A stretch of 64,000 bases of DNA, from the NCBI RefSeq assembly GCF_030518795.1, contig NZ_CP130427.1, forward strand, positions 1,612,001-1,676,000. The letters are read 5' to 3'. This document shows positions 32,567 through 39,756 of this stretch, piece after piece. A program made the translations under genes and the position numbers. Numbering within the stretch: position 1 is the first letter of the stretch; every line of letters begins with the position of its first letter. This DNA is from Micromonospora sp. NBRC 110009. GTDB lineage: Bacteria > Actinomycetota > Actinomycetes > Mycobacteriales > Micromonosporaceae. The notes beneath the pieces were generated by a model. It ran no database searches. It had not been told where the DNA came from and saw only the letters and a list, made by a program, of their open reading frames with translations.

Positions 32567-33523
32567 TCAGTCGGCGAGCGGGGCGGCGTCGGCGGGCAGC
32601 GGGACCGGCTCGGCGCGGCGGCCGGCGCGGGCGCCACCGACGATGACGACCGCCACGCCGGCCAGCAGCAGGGCCAGCCCGGGCAGCGCCAGCGCACGGG
32701 GCAGCTGACCGAGCCAGACCCAGGCGAGCAGGGCCGCGCCGGGCGCCTCCAGCAGGATCAGCACGCTGACCGTGGTGGCCGAGACCCGGTGCAGGGCGTA
32801 GTTGAACATCGAGTGGCCGAGCAGTTGGGCGCCGGCGACCAGGCCGAGGATGGCCAGCCAGGTGGTCGGGGGGTACCCGTGCAGGCGCACCCCGCCGAGC
32901 AGGCAGAGCACCAGCAGGATCGCCGCACAGACGCCGTAGCAGATCGTGGTGTAGGTGGTGGTGCTGATGGTGGCCCGGGCCCGCTCGCCGAAGGCGGTGT
33001 AGACCGCGGCGAACATGCCACCGGCGACGGCGAGCAGGTCACCGGCGAACGCCCGGCCGGAGACGGTGAAGTCGGCGCCGGTGGCCAGCGCCGCGCCGAA
33101 CACGGCGACCGCGATGCCGGCCCAGACCGCCACCGGCAGCCGCCGGCCCTGCCACCGGGCGATCAGCCCCTGCCACACCGGCTGGGTGGCGCCCAGCGCG
33201 GTGGCCGCGGCGACCGAGGTGAGCTGCGCGCTCGGCATCCAGGTGGCGAAGTGCGCGGCCAGCGCCACCCCGGACAGGACGCAGTACAGCCCCTCCCGGC
33301 GGCCGGCCCCGACGGTCAGCGCGCGGAACTCGTCCCGCCGCCGGGCCAGCGAGAACGGGCCGAGCACGGTCAGCGAGAGCAGGTTGCGCCAGAAGGCGAT
33401 GGCGAGCGCGGGCGCGGCGGCGAAGGCGACCAGCGGGGCGGACGAGGAGACGGCGGAGACGGCCAGCGCGAGCGCGCCGACGGTCAGCGCGTCGAGCGGC
33501 GGGCGGTACGGAGCGGACGACAC
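32567..33523 (-). CDS. EamA/DMT-family transporter
   Basis: The 318-residue protein contains ten hydrophobic helices in two EamA repeats. The first ends near QPVWQGLIARWQGRRLPVAV, and the second contains SMFNYALHRVSATTVSVLIL. Members export metabolites or amino acids. I chose the GTG at 33523 because GAGGA lies 9 nt upstream; the in-frame TTG at 33532 would sit directly on that site. The HAD gene begins 106 nt away on the other strand. Confidence 0.88.
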   Translation of the reverse strand: MSSAPYRPPLDALTVGALALAVSAVSSSAPLVAFAAAPALAIAFWRNLLSLTVLGPFSLARRRDEFRALTVGAGRREGLYCVLSGVALAAHFATWMPSAQLTSVAAATALGATQPVWQGLIARWQGRRLPVAVWAGIAVAVFGAALATGADFTVSGRAFAGDLLAVAGGMFAAVYTAFGERARATISTTTYTTICYGVCAAILLVLCLLGGVRLHGYPPTTWLAILGLVAGAQLLGHSMFNYALHRVSATTVSVLILLEAPGAALLAWVWLGQLPRALALPGLALLLAGVAVVIVGGARAGRRAEPVPLPADAAPLAD

Positions 33524-33629
33524 GGAGAGCAATCCTCACACGAACAGCGGACACCACCGACCGTCAGGGTTCCGTTACGATCATGCGCGTCCCGGCGATC
33601 CTCCCCTCGACGTCCGGAGGCGCTCCCTC

Positions 33630-34331
33630 ATGCCGAGGTACCAGGCCGTGCTCTTCGACTTCTTCGGCACGCTGACCCGCTGCGTCCAGCGCGGCCCGGC
33701 CCACCAGGTCACCGCCGAGCTGCTCGGCTGCCCGGCCGCCACCCTGACCGAGGTGCTCGACCGCACCTACTACCAGCGGGCCAGCGGACGGTTCGGCAAC
33801 GCCGAGGCGACCCTGCGCTGGGTCTGCGCGCAGCTCGGCGTGCACCCCACCGACGCGACGGTCCGCGCCGCTGTCGCCTCCCGCCACCGGGCCGTACGCG
33901 CCGACACGCGGTTGCGCGACGAGGCCGTGCCGGTGCTGGCCGCGCTGCGCCGGCGGGGTGTCCGCACCGGGCTGATCAGCGACTGCACGCACGAGCTGCC
34001 GGCGTTCCTGCCGCAGCTCGCGGTCGCGCCACTGCTCGACGTACGCGTCTTCTCGGTCCAGGTCGGGTGCTGCAAGCCGGACCCGACGCTCTACCTGGCC
34101 GCCTGCCACCGGCTCGACCTCACCCCGGCCGACTGCCTCTACGTCGGCGACGGCGGCAGCCAGGAGCTGACCGGCGCGGAACGGGCCGGCATGACCGCGG
34201 TCCGGCTCGCCGCGCCGGACCTGGCCGACCACATGGTCTTCAACGCGGACCGGTCCTGGCACGGCCCGCTCCTCACCTCGCTGGCCGAACTGCTCGACCT
34301 GCTCGACCCGCTCCCCGCGCCGGTGCGGTGA
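33630..34331 (+). CDS. HAD-superfamily hydrolase
   Basis: The 233-residue protein has motif I FDFFGTLT (Asp10, with Phe at the usual second-Asp position), motif II LISDC, motif III Lys in CCKPDPTLY and motif IV YVGDGGSQE. The cap is small and helical. The substitution in motif I resembles dehalogenase-like members more than classic phosphatases, so the reaction is uncertain. CGGAGG precedes the ATG at 33630. A repeat element follows 4 nt after the stop. Confidence 0.88.
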   Translation: MPRYQAVLFDFFGTLTRCVQRGPAHQVTAELLGCPAATLTEVLDRTYYQRASGRFGNAEATLRWVCAQLGVHPTDATVRAAVASRHRAVRADTRLRDEAVPVLAALRRRGVRTGLISDCTHELPAFLPQLAVAPLLDVRVFSVQVGCCKPDPTLYLAACHRLDLTPADCLYVGDGGSQELTGAERAGMTAVRLAAPDLADHMVFNADRSWHGPLLTSLAELLDLLDPLPAPVR

Positions 34332-34335
34332 GGGG

Positions 34336-34383
34336 TAAGGAAGGGCCCCTGCTTAACGCGTCCGGTAGAGAGGGGAACCCTTC
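34336..34383. repeat. Interspersed repeat copy A (hairpin-forming, between convergent genes)
   Basis: A 48-bp element beginning TAAGGAAGGGCCCCTGCTTA and containing CCGGTAGAGAGGGGAACCC. It is an inverted, slightly diverged copy of the element at 34951-35004. It can fold by pairing GGGCCCC with AGGGG. It sits at the 3' ends of the convergent HAD gene and the 34401 gene and probably ends both transcripts. Confidence 0.75.
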
Positions 34384-34400
34384 TCACGCCGGTGGCACGC

Positions 34401-34916
34401 TCAGCGGCGGCGGACCTTGTGCAGCCGGAACGGCTTGCGGGTGGCCTGGACCACCGGCGCTGGCCGGGGCGGCTCGGCCAGCGAGTCGGCCGGCAGGTCG
34501 GCGCCGGCGACCGGCGTGCCCGCCGGGCTCAGCCGGTTGAGCGCGCAGCCCCGCTCGGCCCAGCGGGCCACCAGGTCGGCGGTGGGGCCGGAGGCGTTGA
34601 GCCGCTTCGCCGCGACCAGCGGCGCGGCCGCGTCCCACTCCTCGGTGCCCGGCCGGAGCCGGGTCACCCGGGCCGGCCAGGTGACGATCCGGCCGCCGTG
34701 GTCGCCGCGCAGGATCACCTCCGCGGCGTCCGCGTCGGCCAGGCCGGGCGCGGACTGCTCGCCGGGACCGGTGACCACCAGGAGCGCGCCGTCGAGCGGC
34801 AGGCACCACAGCCCGTACGCCGGGCCGCCGCCGACGCTCACCCAGCAGACGGCCGCCTTCTTCACCGCCTCGTCCACCAGGGGCGTGCTGACCCGCTCGT
34901 CCACCTCGTCGCTCAC
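34401..34916 (-). CDS. Conserved hypothetical protein bracketed by inverted repeats
   Basis: The 171-residue protein has a beta-rich centre (YGLWCLPLDGALLVVTGPGE; HGGRIVTWPARVTRLRPGTE) that resembles a split-barrel flavin-binding fold, but no certain motif is present. It ends in a basic tail (RKPFRLHKVRRR). I chose the GTG at 34916 because GGAGG lies 8 nt upstream. Repeat elements flank it on both sides (34336-34383 and 34951-35004). Confidence 0.7.
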   Translation of the reverse strand: MSDEVDERVSTPLVDEAVKKAAVCWVSVGGGPAYGLWCLPLDGALLVVTGPGEQSAPGLADADAAEVILRGDHGGRIVTWPARVTRLRPGTEEWDAAAPLVAAKRLNASGPTADLVARWAERGCALNRLSPAGTPVAGADLPADSLAEPPRPAPVVQATRKPFRLHKVRRR

Positions 34917-34950
34917 TCCGGCATCCTCCCGCATCCCCGCCGTCCGGACC

Positions 34951-35004
34951 GTCAACAGGGGGCCCCTGCTCTACCGCAGGCGTTAAGAAGGGGCCCTTCC
35001 TTGC
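34951..35004. repeat. Interspersed repeat copy B (inverted copy of A)
   Basis: Reading the reverse strand from 35004, this copy gives AAGGAAGGGCCCC, CTTAACGC, GGTAGAG and CAGGGGCCCCC, following copy A in order. GGGGCCC segments near both ends pair to make a hairpin. It starts 3 nt past the PhzF stop codon, so it can act as that gene's terminator. Such short repeats are scattered through Micromonospora genomes, as far as I recall. Confidence 0.75.
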
Positions 35005-35007
35005 ACG

Positions 35008-35877
35008 TCAGCCCACGAAGGGCGGGACGGCGATCTCACCGCGGGCCACCGGCATCACGTGGCCGCTGACCGTCGCGCCCAGCGCCACCCCGCCGGCGGC
35101 GGTCACCGTGCAGGCCAGCGCCGACGGCCGGTTGATCTCGATGCCCTGGCGGATCGCGTACTCGGCGCGGCCGTCGCCGGGCAGCAGGCCGCTGGCGACC
35201 AGCCAGACGCCCAGGCCGAGGGCGGCCGAGCCGGTGGCCGGGTCCTCCGGTACGCCGAGCCCGGGCACGAAGACCCGGGCGTGCGCGGTTTGCGTGGCCG
35301 CGTCCCAGGAGAAGACGCTGACATGCTCCACGCCGTACCGCTCCGCCGCCGCCGCGTTCATCCGGGCGCGGGCGACCGCGTCGGGGCGTACCGGAAGGTA
35401 GGGGAACTCCAGGCCGCAGCCGGCGACCCGGGGTGCCGGGCCGGCGTGGTCGGCGGCAGTGAGGCCGACCATCTCCAGCAGCGGCTCCGGATCCAGTTCC
35501 GGACCGAGGGTGGGCGTGCCGCCGGTGAGGGTCGCGCCGGTGGCGGTCACCTCGATGGGCAGCACCCCGGCACCGCACTCCTGGGTGACCCGGCCCGCCG
35601 CGAACAGCCCGCGACGGCTGGCGGTCACCGCGGCGCCCACGCTGGGGTGACCGGCGAACGGCAGCTCGTCGGCCGGGGTGAAGATCCGCGCCCGGTACGT
35701 CGCGCCGACCTGGGTCGGCGGCAGCACGAACACCGTCTCCGACAGGTTGAACTCCAACGCGAGCGCCTGCATCTGCTCGGTGGCCAGCCCTTCGGCGCCG
35801 AACACCACCGCCAGCGGGTTGCCGGCGAAGGGGCGATCGGTGAAGACGTCCACGATCTCGTAGGCCAAGGTCGACAT
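35008..35877 (-). CDS. PhzF-family isomerase-like protein
   Basis: The 289-residue protein has the two-lobed PhzF fold: YEIVDVFTDRPFAGNPLAVV at the start, FNLSETVFVLPP (with the catalytic Glu), FTPADELPFAGHPSVGAA, and VPEDPATGSAALGLGVWL in the second lobe. Family members act as isomerases or epimerases; the substrate is unknown and no phenazine genes are present. The ATG at 35877 lies 8 nt after TAGTGT on the reverse strand with no ribosome binding site. The gene is divergent from the MgtE-N/CBS gene with only 33 bp between start codons. Confidence 0.93.
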   Translation of the reverse strand: MSTLAYEIVDVFTDRPFAGNPLAVVFGAEGLATEQMQALALEFNLSETVFVLPPTQVGATYRARIFTPADELPFAGHPSVGAAVTASRRGLFAAGRVTQECGAGVLPIEVTATGATLTGGTPTLGPELDPEPLLEMVGLTAADHAGPAPRVAGCGLEFPYLPVRPDAVARARMNAAAAERYGVEHVSVFSWDAATQTAHARVFVPGLGVPEDPATGSAALGLGVWLVASGLLPGDGRAEYAIRQGIEINRPSALACTVTAAGGVALGATVSGHVMPVARGEIAVPPFVG

Positions 35878-35910
35878 GTTGATAAACACTAGGCCCTTAG
35901 GCTGGTGCCC
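35878..35910. promoter_or_regulatory. 33-bp divergent region with two leaderless promoters
   Basis: Forward: TAGGCT (35898-35903) then 7 nt then GTG at 35911. Reverse: TAGTGT (35891-35886) then 8 nt then ATG at 35877. The two -10 boxes are 6 bp apart. Each -35 region must therefore lie close to or inside the opposite gene, so the two promoters should interfere. Confidence 0.55.
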
Positions 35911-37197
35911 GTGAGCACGCCGAACCGGGTCTACATCGCTCGACTCGCCGGAGTCGCCGTCTTCGACCCGAACGGTGACCAGGTGGGCCGGATCCGTGAC
36001 GCGGTCGCCCGGATGCGGCCGACCCAGCGCCCGCCGGAGGTGGTGGGACTGGTCGCGGAGATGCCGATGCGCCGGCGCATCTTCCTCTCCATCAACCGGA
36101 TCACCTCCATCGATCCGGGGGCGGTCGTGCTCGGCAGCGGCACCCTCAACCTGCGCCGCTTCGAGAAGCGCCCCAACGAGGTGCTGGTGCTCCAGGAGCT
36201 GCTGGACCGCCGGGTCCAGCTCGACACCGGGCAGGCCGGCACGGTGGTCGACGTGGCGATGGAGTGCAGCCGGGGCGGCGAGTGGTCGCTGAGCCGGGTC
36301 GCGGTCCGCGAGCAGACCAGCCGCCTCACCCGCCGCGGCCACCTGCATCAGGTGGACTGGGACCGGGTACGCGGCCTCGGCGGCCTCGGCGACGCCCGGG
36401 GTACGGCGAACCTGCTCGCGGTGCTGGAGGACATGCGCCCGGCCGACCTGGCCAACGCGTTGCAGGACCTGCCGGACGCCCGGCGCAACGAGGTGGCGGC
36501 GGCGCTGGACGACGAACGCCTGGCCGACGTGCTCAGCGAGCTGCCCGAGCACGACCAGGTGGAGATCCTGGCCGCGCTGGACCGGGAACGCGCCGCGGAC
36601 GTGCTGGAGGAGATGGACCCGGACGACGCGGCCGACCTGCTCAACGAGCTGCCCCCGCCCGAGCAGGACGTGCTGCTCGACCTGATGGAGCCGGACGAGG
36701 CCGACCCGGTGCGCCAGTTGCTCCGCTACGCCTCCGGCACCGCCGGCAGCGTGATGACCTCGGAGCCGGTGATCCTGCCGCCGGACGCCACGGTGGCCGA
36801 GGCCCTCGCGCGGATCCGGGAGCCGCAGCTCTCCCCGGCGGTGGCCGCGCAGGTCTTCGTGGCCCGCGCCCCGCTGACCACGCCGACCGGGCGCTACCTG
36901 GGCATGGTCCACTTCCAACGGCTGCTCCGCGAGCCCCCGGCCGACCTGCTCGGCGGGGTGGTGGTCAACGACATCGACCCGCTCCGGCCGACCACCCCGC
37001 TGCCCGAGATCACCCGCCGGATGGCCACCTACGACCTGGTCGCCATGCCGGTGGTGGACCGGACCAACCGGCTGGTCGGCGCGGTCACCGTGGACGACGT
37101 GCTGGACCACTCGCTGCCGCCCGACTGGCGGGAGCGGGACGCCGTGCCGACCGCGCCCGCCACCGACGAGGAGACCCTGGACGGCACCCATGGCTGA
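35911..37197 (+). CDS. PRC-barrel / MgtE N-domain / CBS-domain protein
   Basis: The 428-residue soluble protein has a PRC-barrel-like front (about 1-110, VYIARLAGVAVFDPNGDQVG), a MgtE intracellular N-domain built of helical pairs (about 165-265, LADVLSELPEHDQVEILAAL and RAADVLEEMDPDDAADLLNE), and a CBS pair (about 270-405). It has the Mg-sensing parts of MgtE but no membrane channel. The next gene, overlapping by 8 nt, encodes a two-helix DUF1003 membrane protein that may supply the membrane part. Related pairs are common in actinobacteria. Confidence 0.88.
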   Translation: MSTPNRVYIARLAGVAVFDPNGDQVGRIRDAVARMRPTQRPPEVVGLVAEMPMRRRIFLSINRITSIDPGAVVLGSGTLNLRRFEKRPNEVLVLQELLDRRVQLDTGQAGTVVDVAMECSRGGEWSLSRVAVREQTSRLTRRGHLHQVDWDRVRGLGGLGDARGTANLLAVLEDMRPADLANALQDLPDARRNEVAAALDDERLADVLSELPEHDQVEILAALDRERAADVLEEMDPDDAADLLNELPPPEQDVLLDLMEPDEADPVRQLLRYASGTAGSVMTSEPVILPPDATVAEALARIREPQLSPAVAAQVFVARAPLTTPTGRYLGMVHFQRLLREPPADLLGGVVVNDIDPLRPTTPLPEITRRMATYDLVAMPVVDRTNRLVGAVTVDDVLDHSLPPDWRERDAVPTAPATDEETLDGTHG

Positions 37198-37798
37198 TCA
37201 GCGACGAGCCGAGCGGCTGGACCAGCCGCGGGCGCCCCGGGGGCTCCGGCTGCCCCGGATCGACCAGGAGACCTTCGGCCGGGTGTCCGAGGGGATCGCC
37301 CGGGGCATGGGTACGGCGAACTTCCTCGTCTACATGACCCTGGTCCTCGCGGCCTGGTTCCTGTGGAACACGCTCGCCCCGGCGAACCTGCGCTTCGACC
37401 CGTACACGTTCACGTTCCTGACCCTGGTGCTCTCGCTCCAGGCGTCGTACGCGGCCCCGCTGATCCTGCTCGCGCAGAACCGGCAGGCGGACCGGGACCG
37501 GGTGGCGCTGGAGGAGGACCGGCGGCGGGCCACCGCGCAGAAGGCCGACACCGAGTACCTGGCCCGGGAGATCGCCGCGCTGCGCATCGCGATGGGCGAG
37601 GTCGCCACCCGGGACTTCCTCCGCTCGGAGCTGGCTCGGCTGGCCGAGGAGCTGGACGAGGCGGCGGAGCGCCGGCGGAAGCTGGAGCGCCGGCAGCAGG
37701 GGCGGGAGCCCCGGCGGCCGGCCGGCGGGGAGCCGCTCGACGAGCCCCGCGACGACCTGGACGGCGACTACGCCCACGACGGGCGCTTCGAGGGCTGA
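37190..37798 (+). CDS. DUF1003 membrane protein
   Basis: The 202-residue protein has two membrane helices (about 44-62 and 73-93) with the DUF1003 hallmarks NFLVYMTLVLAAWFLWNT and FDPYTFTFLTLVLSLQASYA, PLILLAQNRQ. A long charged coiled-coil C-terminus follows (AEYLAREIAALRI region, EELDEAAERRRKLERRQQ). The start overlaps the MgtE-N/CBS gene by 8 nt, so the two are co-translated. A role in Mg-linked membrane function is inferred from that pairing only. Confidence 0.9.
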   Translation: MADQRRAERLDQPRAPRGLRLPRIDQETFGRVSEGIARGMGTANFLVYMTLVLAAWFLWNTLAPANLRFDPYTFTFLTLVLSLQASYAAPLILLAQNRQADRDRVALEEDRRRATAQKADTEYLAREIAALRIAMGEVATRDFLRSELARLAEELDEAAERRRKLERRQQGREPRRPAGGEPLDEPRDDLDGDYAHDGRFEG

Positions 37799-37817
37799 AC
37801 GGGCCGCCGACAATATT

Positions 37818-37856
37818 GAACGCCGCGCGCCTCAAGGGGCCAGGCGAGCGGCGTTC
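37818..37856 (+). terminator. Hairpin after the DUF1003 gene
   Basis: GAACGCCGC (37818-37826) pairs with GCGGCGTTC (37848-37856), and after one mismatch CGCCT pairs with AGGCG. The stem is about 14 bp with a 9-nt loop, 20 nt past the DUF1003 stop. No T tract follows. Confidence 0.6.
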
Positions 37857-37974
37857 GCCTCAATCGTCCCACTTCGCGGCGCGACCCGTCCAGCCCTCGG
37901 GCGCGCCATCGATTCGCTCACACCGCCCCCGGCCAGCGGCGGTCGCCGATGACCACCGACGTAGCATTGCGGGC

Positions 37975-39123
37975 ATGTCAGCACCCGTCAGCACCGTCTC
38001 CGACGCGATCCAGGCCGCGCTGGCCACCGTCAACGATCCGGAGATCCGTCGGCCGATCACCGAGCTCGGCATGGTCCGTTCCGCCGAGGTCGGCGACGAC
38101 GGCGTGGTCCGCGTGGAGCTGCTGCTCACCGTGGCCGGCTGCCCGCTGCGGGACAAGCTGCGTACCGACATCACCGCCGCCGTCGGCGCGGTGCCCGGGG
38201 TGACCGGCGTCGAGATCGAGTTCGGCGTGATGAGCCCCGAGCAGCGGCAGGAGCTGCAGGCCAAGCTGCGCGGCGGCGGCGCGACCGCCGAGCCGGTCAT
38301 CCCGTTCGCCCAGCCCGGCTCCCGCACCCGGGTCTACGCGGTGGCCAGCGGCAAGGGCGGCGTCGGCAAGTCCAGCGTCACGGTCAACCTGGCCGCCGCG
38401 CTGGCCGCCCGTGGTCTCTCGGTCGGCGTGGTCGACGCGGACATCTACGGCCACTCGGTGCCCCGGATGCTCGGCGCCGAGGGCGCCCCGACCCGGGTCG
38501 AGGACATGATCATGCCGCCGCAGTCGCACGGCGTGAAGGTCATCTCGATCGGCATGTTCACCCCGGGCAACGCGGCCGTCGTCTGGCGCGGCCCGATGCT
38601 GCACCGGGCGCTGCAGCAGTTCCTCGCCGACGTCTACTGGGGTGACCTGGACGTTCTCCTGCTCGACCTGCCGCCGGGCACGGGCGACATCGCCATCTCC
38701 GTGGCCCAACTGCTGCCGAACTCGGAGATCCTGGTCGTCACCACCCCGCAGACCGCCGCCGCCGAGGTGGCCGAGCGGGCCGGCGCGATCGCCCTGCAGA
38801 CCCACCAGCGCGTGGTCGGCGTCATCGAGAACATGTCCTGGCTGGAGCTGCCGGACGGCTCCCGGATGGAGGTGTTCGGCGCCGGCGGCGGCGAGGCGGT
38901 CGCCGAGTCGCTGAGCCGGACCATCGGCGCGCAGGTGCCGGTGCTGGGGCAGATCCCGATGGACACCCGGGTGCGCGAGGGCGGCGACGCCGGCACCCCG
39001 ATCGTGCTGGCCCAGCCGGAAGCCCCGGCCGCGAAGGCGCTGGTCCAGGTCGCCGACCGGCTCGCCGTGCGCCGCGAGTCCCTGCTCGGCAAGCCGCTGG
39101 GCCTCAAGCCCGCCGGCCGCTGA
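37975..39123 (+). CDS. mrp: Mrp/ApbC-family P-loop ATPase, iron-sulfur carrier
   Basis: The 382-residue protein has an N-terminal MIP18/DUF59 domain (1-95, VNDPEIRRPITELGMVRSAE) and a ParA-like ATPase. The ATPase has the deviant Walker A GKGGVGKS (about 126-133), VDADIYGHSVPRML and LLLDLPPGTGDI. Mrp proteins carry Fe-S clusters to apo-proteins; the usual C-terminal CxxC pair is absent in this actinobacterial form. TAGCAT (37962-37967) lies 7 nt before the ATG with no ribosome binding site. The gene is convergent with tatB, as in other actinobacteria. Confidence 0.95.
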   Translation: MSAPVSTVSDAIQAALATVNDPEIRRPITELGMVRSAEVGDDGVVRVELLLTVAGCPLRDKLRTDITAAVGAVPGVTGVEIEFGVMSPEQRQELQAKLRGGGATAEPVIPFAQPGSRTRVYAVASGKGGVGKSSVTVNLAAALAARGLSVGVVDADIYGHSVPRMLGAEGAPTRVEDMIMPPQSHGVKVISIGMFTPGNAAVVWRGPMLHRALQQFLADVYWGDLDVLLLDLPPGTGDIAISVAQLLPNSEILVVTTPQTAAAEVAERAGAIALQTHQRVVGVIENMSWLELPDGSRMEVFGAGGGEAVAESLSRTIGAQVPVLGQIPMDTRVREGGDAGTPIVLAQPEAPAAKALVQVADRLAVRRESLLGKPLGLKPAGR

Positions 39124-39138
39124 CCTCAACCCTCCCCC

Positions 39139-39175
39139 ACCGACCCTCTCCGGCCCCCGGCCGAGGAGGGTCGGT
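39139..39175 (+). terminator. Terminator after mrp
   Basis: ACCGACCCTC (39139-39148) pairs with GAGGGTCGGT (39166-39175), with more pairing inside. It lies 15 nt after the mrp stop and is the first of two tandem hairpins. Confidence 0.7.
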
Positions 39176-39177
39176 CT

Positions 39178-39240
39178 CGTTGATCATGAAGTGGGCGGCG
39201 AGCGGCCTGGCGTGTCGCGCCGCCAGTTTCATGATCAACG
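39178..39240. repeat. Long inverted repeat with CGTTGATCATGAA arms
   Basis: CGTTGATCATGAA at 39178-39190 is perfectly complementary to 39228-39240. After a short interruption GGCGGCG pairs with CGCCGCC, giving a hairpin of about 60 nt. It lies between the mrp terminator and the stop of the convergent tatB gene. The TTGATCATGAA arms look like a dispersed actinomycete repeat; only one copy is in this window. Confidence 0.65.
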
Positions 39241-39259
39241 GCGGCGGGCGGGCCGGGGA

Positions 39260-39685
39260 TCAGGTGGCGTCGTCGTAGCTGGGGCGGGGGGCCGGGGCCG
39301 GGATGGAGCCGCCGGTGGCGGTGGCCGGGCGGGTGCCGTTGGTGCGCACGTCGGCCGCCTTGGCCACGTCCTTCAGCTCGTCGTGCACGCCGGTGACTTC
39401 GGAGCGCAGGTTGTCGTACATGCCCTGCAGCGGCTTCCGGATGGCCTGCTCGTCCTCCTCGCTGAGCAGGTGCTTCCGGATGAAGGCCTTCGGGTGCAGG
39501 TCCTCCAGCTGGATGTCGGTGCCCAGCTCGCGGCTCAGGTCGCCGGTGGCGTTCCGGGCCATGCTCCGCAGGTTGCGGACCATCCGTAGCCCATCGTTGA
39601 TCACGGCGGGCAGCCGGTCACCGAAGATCAGCAGCGCCAGCAGCAGCAGGGCGCCGATCTCCCACCAGTTCAGGTTCTCGAACAC
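39260..39685 (-). CDS. tatB: Sec-independent protein translocase TatB
   Basis: The 141-residue protein starts MFENLNWWEIGALLLLALLI with the membrane helix, then FGDRLPAVINDGLRMVRNLR, the TatB hinge and amphipathic helix. A charged C-terminal region follows (HLLSEEDEQAIRKPL) and a Pro/Ala tail. With TatA and TatC it exports folded proteins such as the Tat substrate at 59886-61682. GGAGG precedes the GTG. It follows the HtrA protease gene on the same strand, 71 nt downstream of it. Confidence 0.95.
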   Translation of the reverse strand: MFENLNWWEIGALLLLALLIFGDRLPAVINDGLRMVRNLRSMARNATGDLSRELGTDIQLEDLHPKAFIRKHLLSEEDEQAIRKPLQGMYDNLRSEVTGVHDELKDVAKAADVRTNGTRPATATGGSIPAPAPRPSYDDAT

Positions 39686-39756
39686 TCCGGCCTCCTCGTC
39701 GTGTCAGGGCAAGACTACGCACGTGAGGCGGCCGACCGGGAGGGGGTGACCCGTGC

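Noticed and set aside
35008..35877. PhzF as evidence of a phenazine cluster
   Set aside because: No other phz genes are adjacent. PhzF-fold proteins are common in genomes without phenazines.
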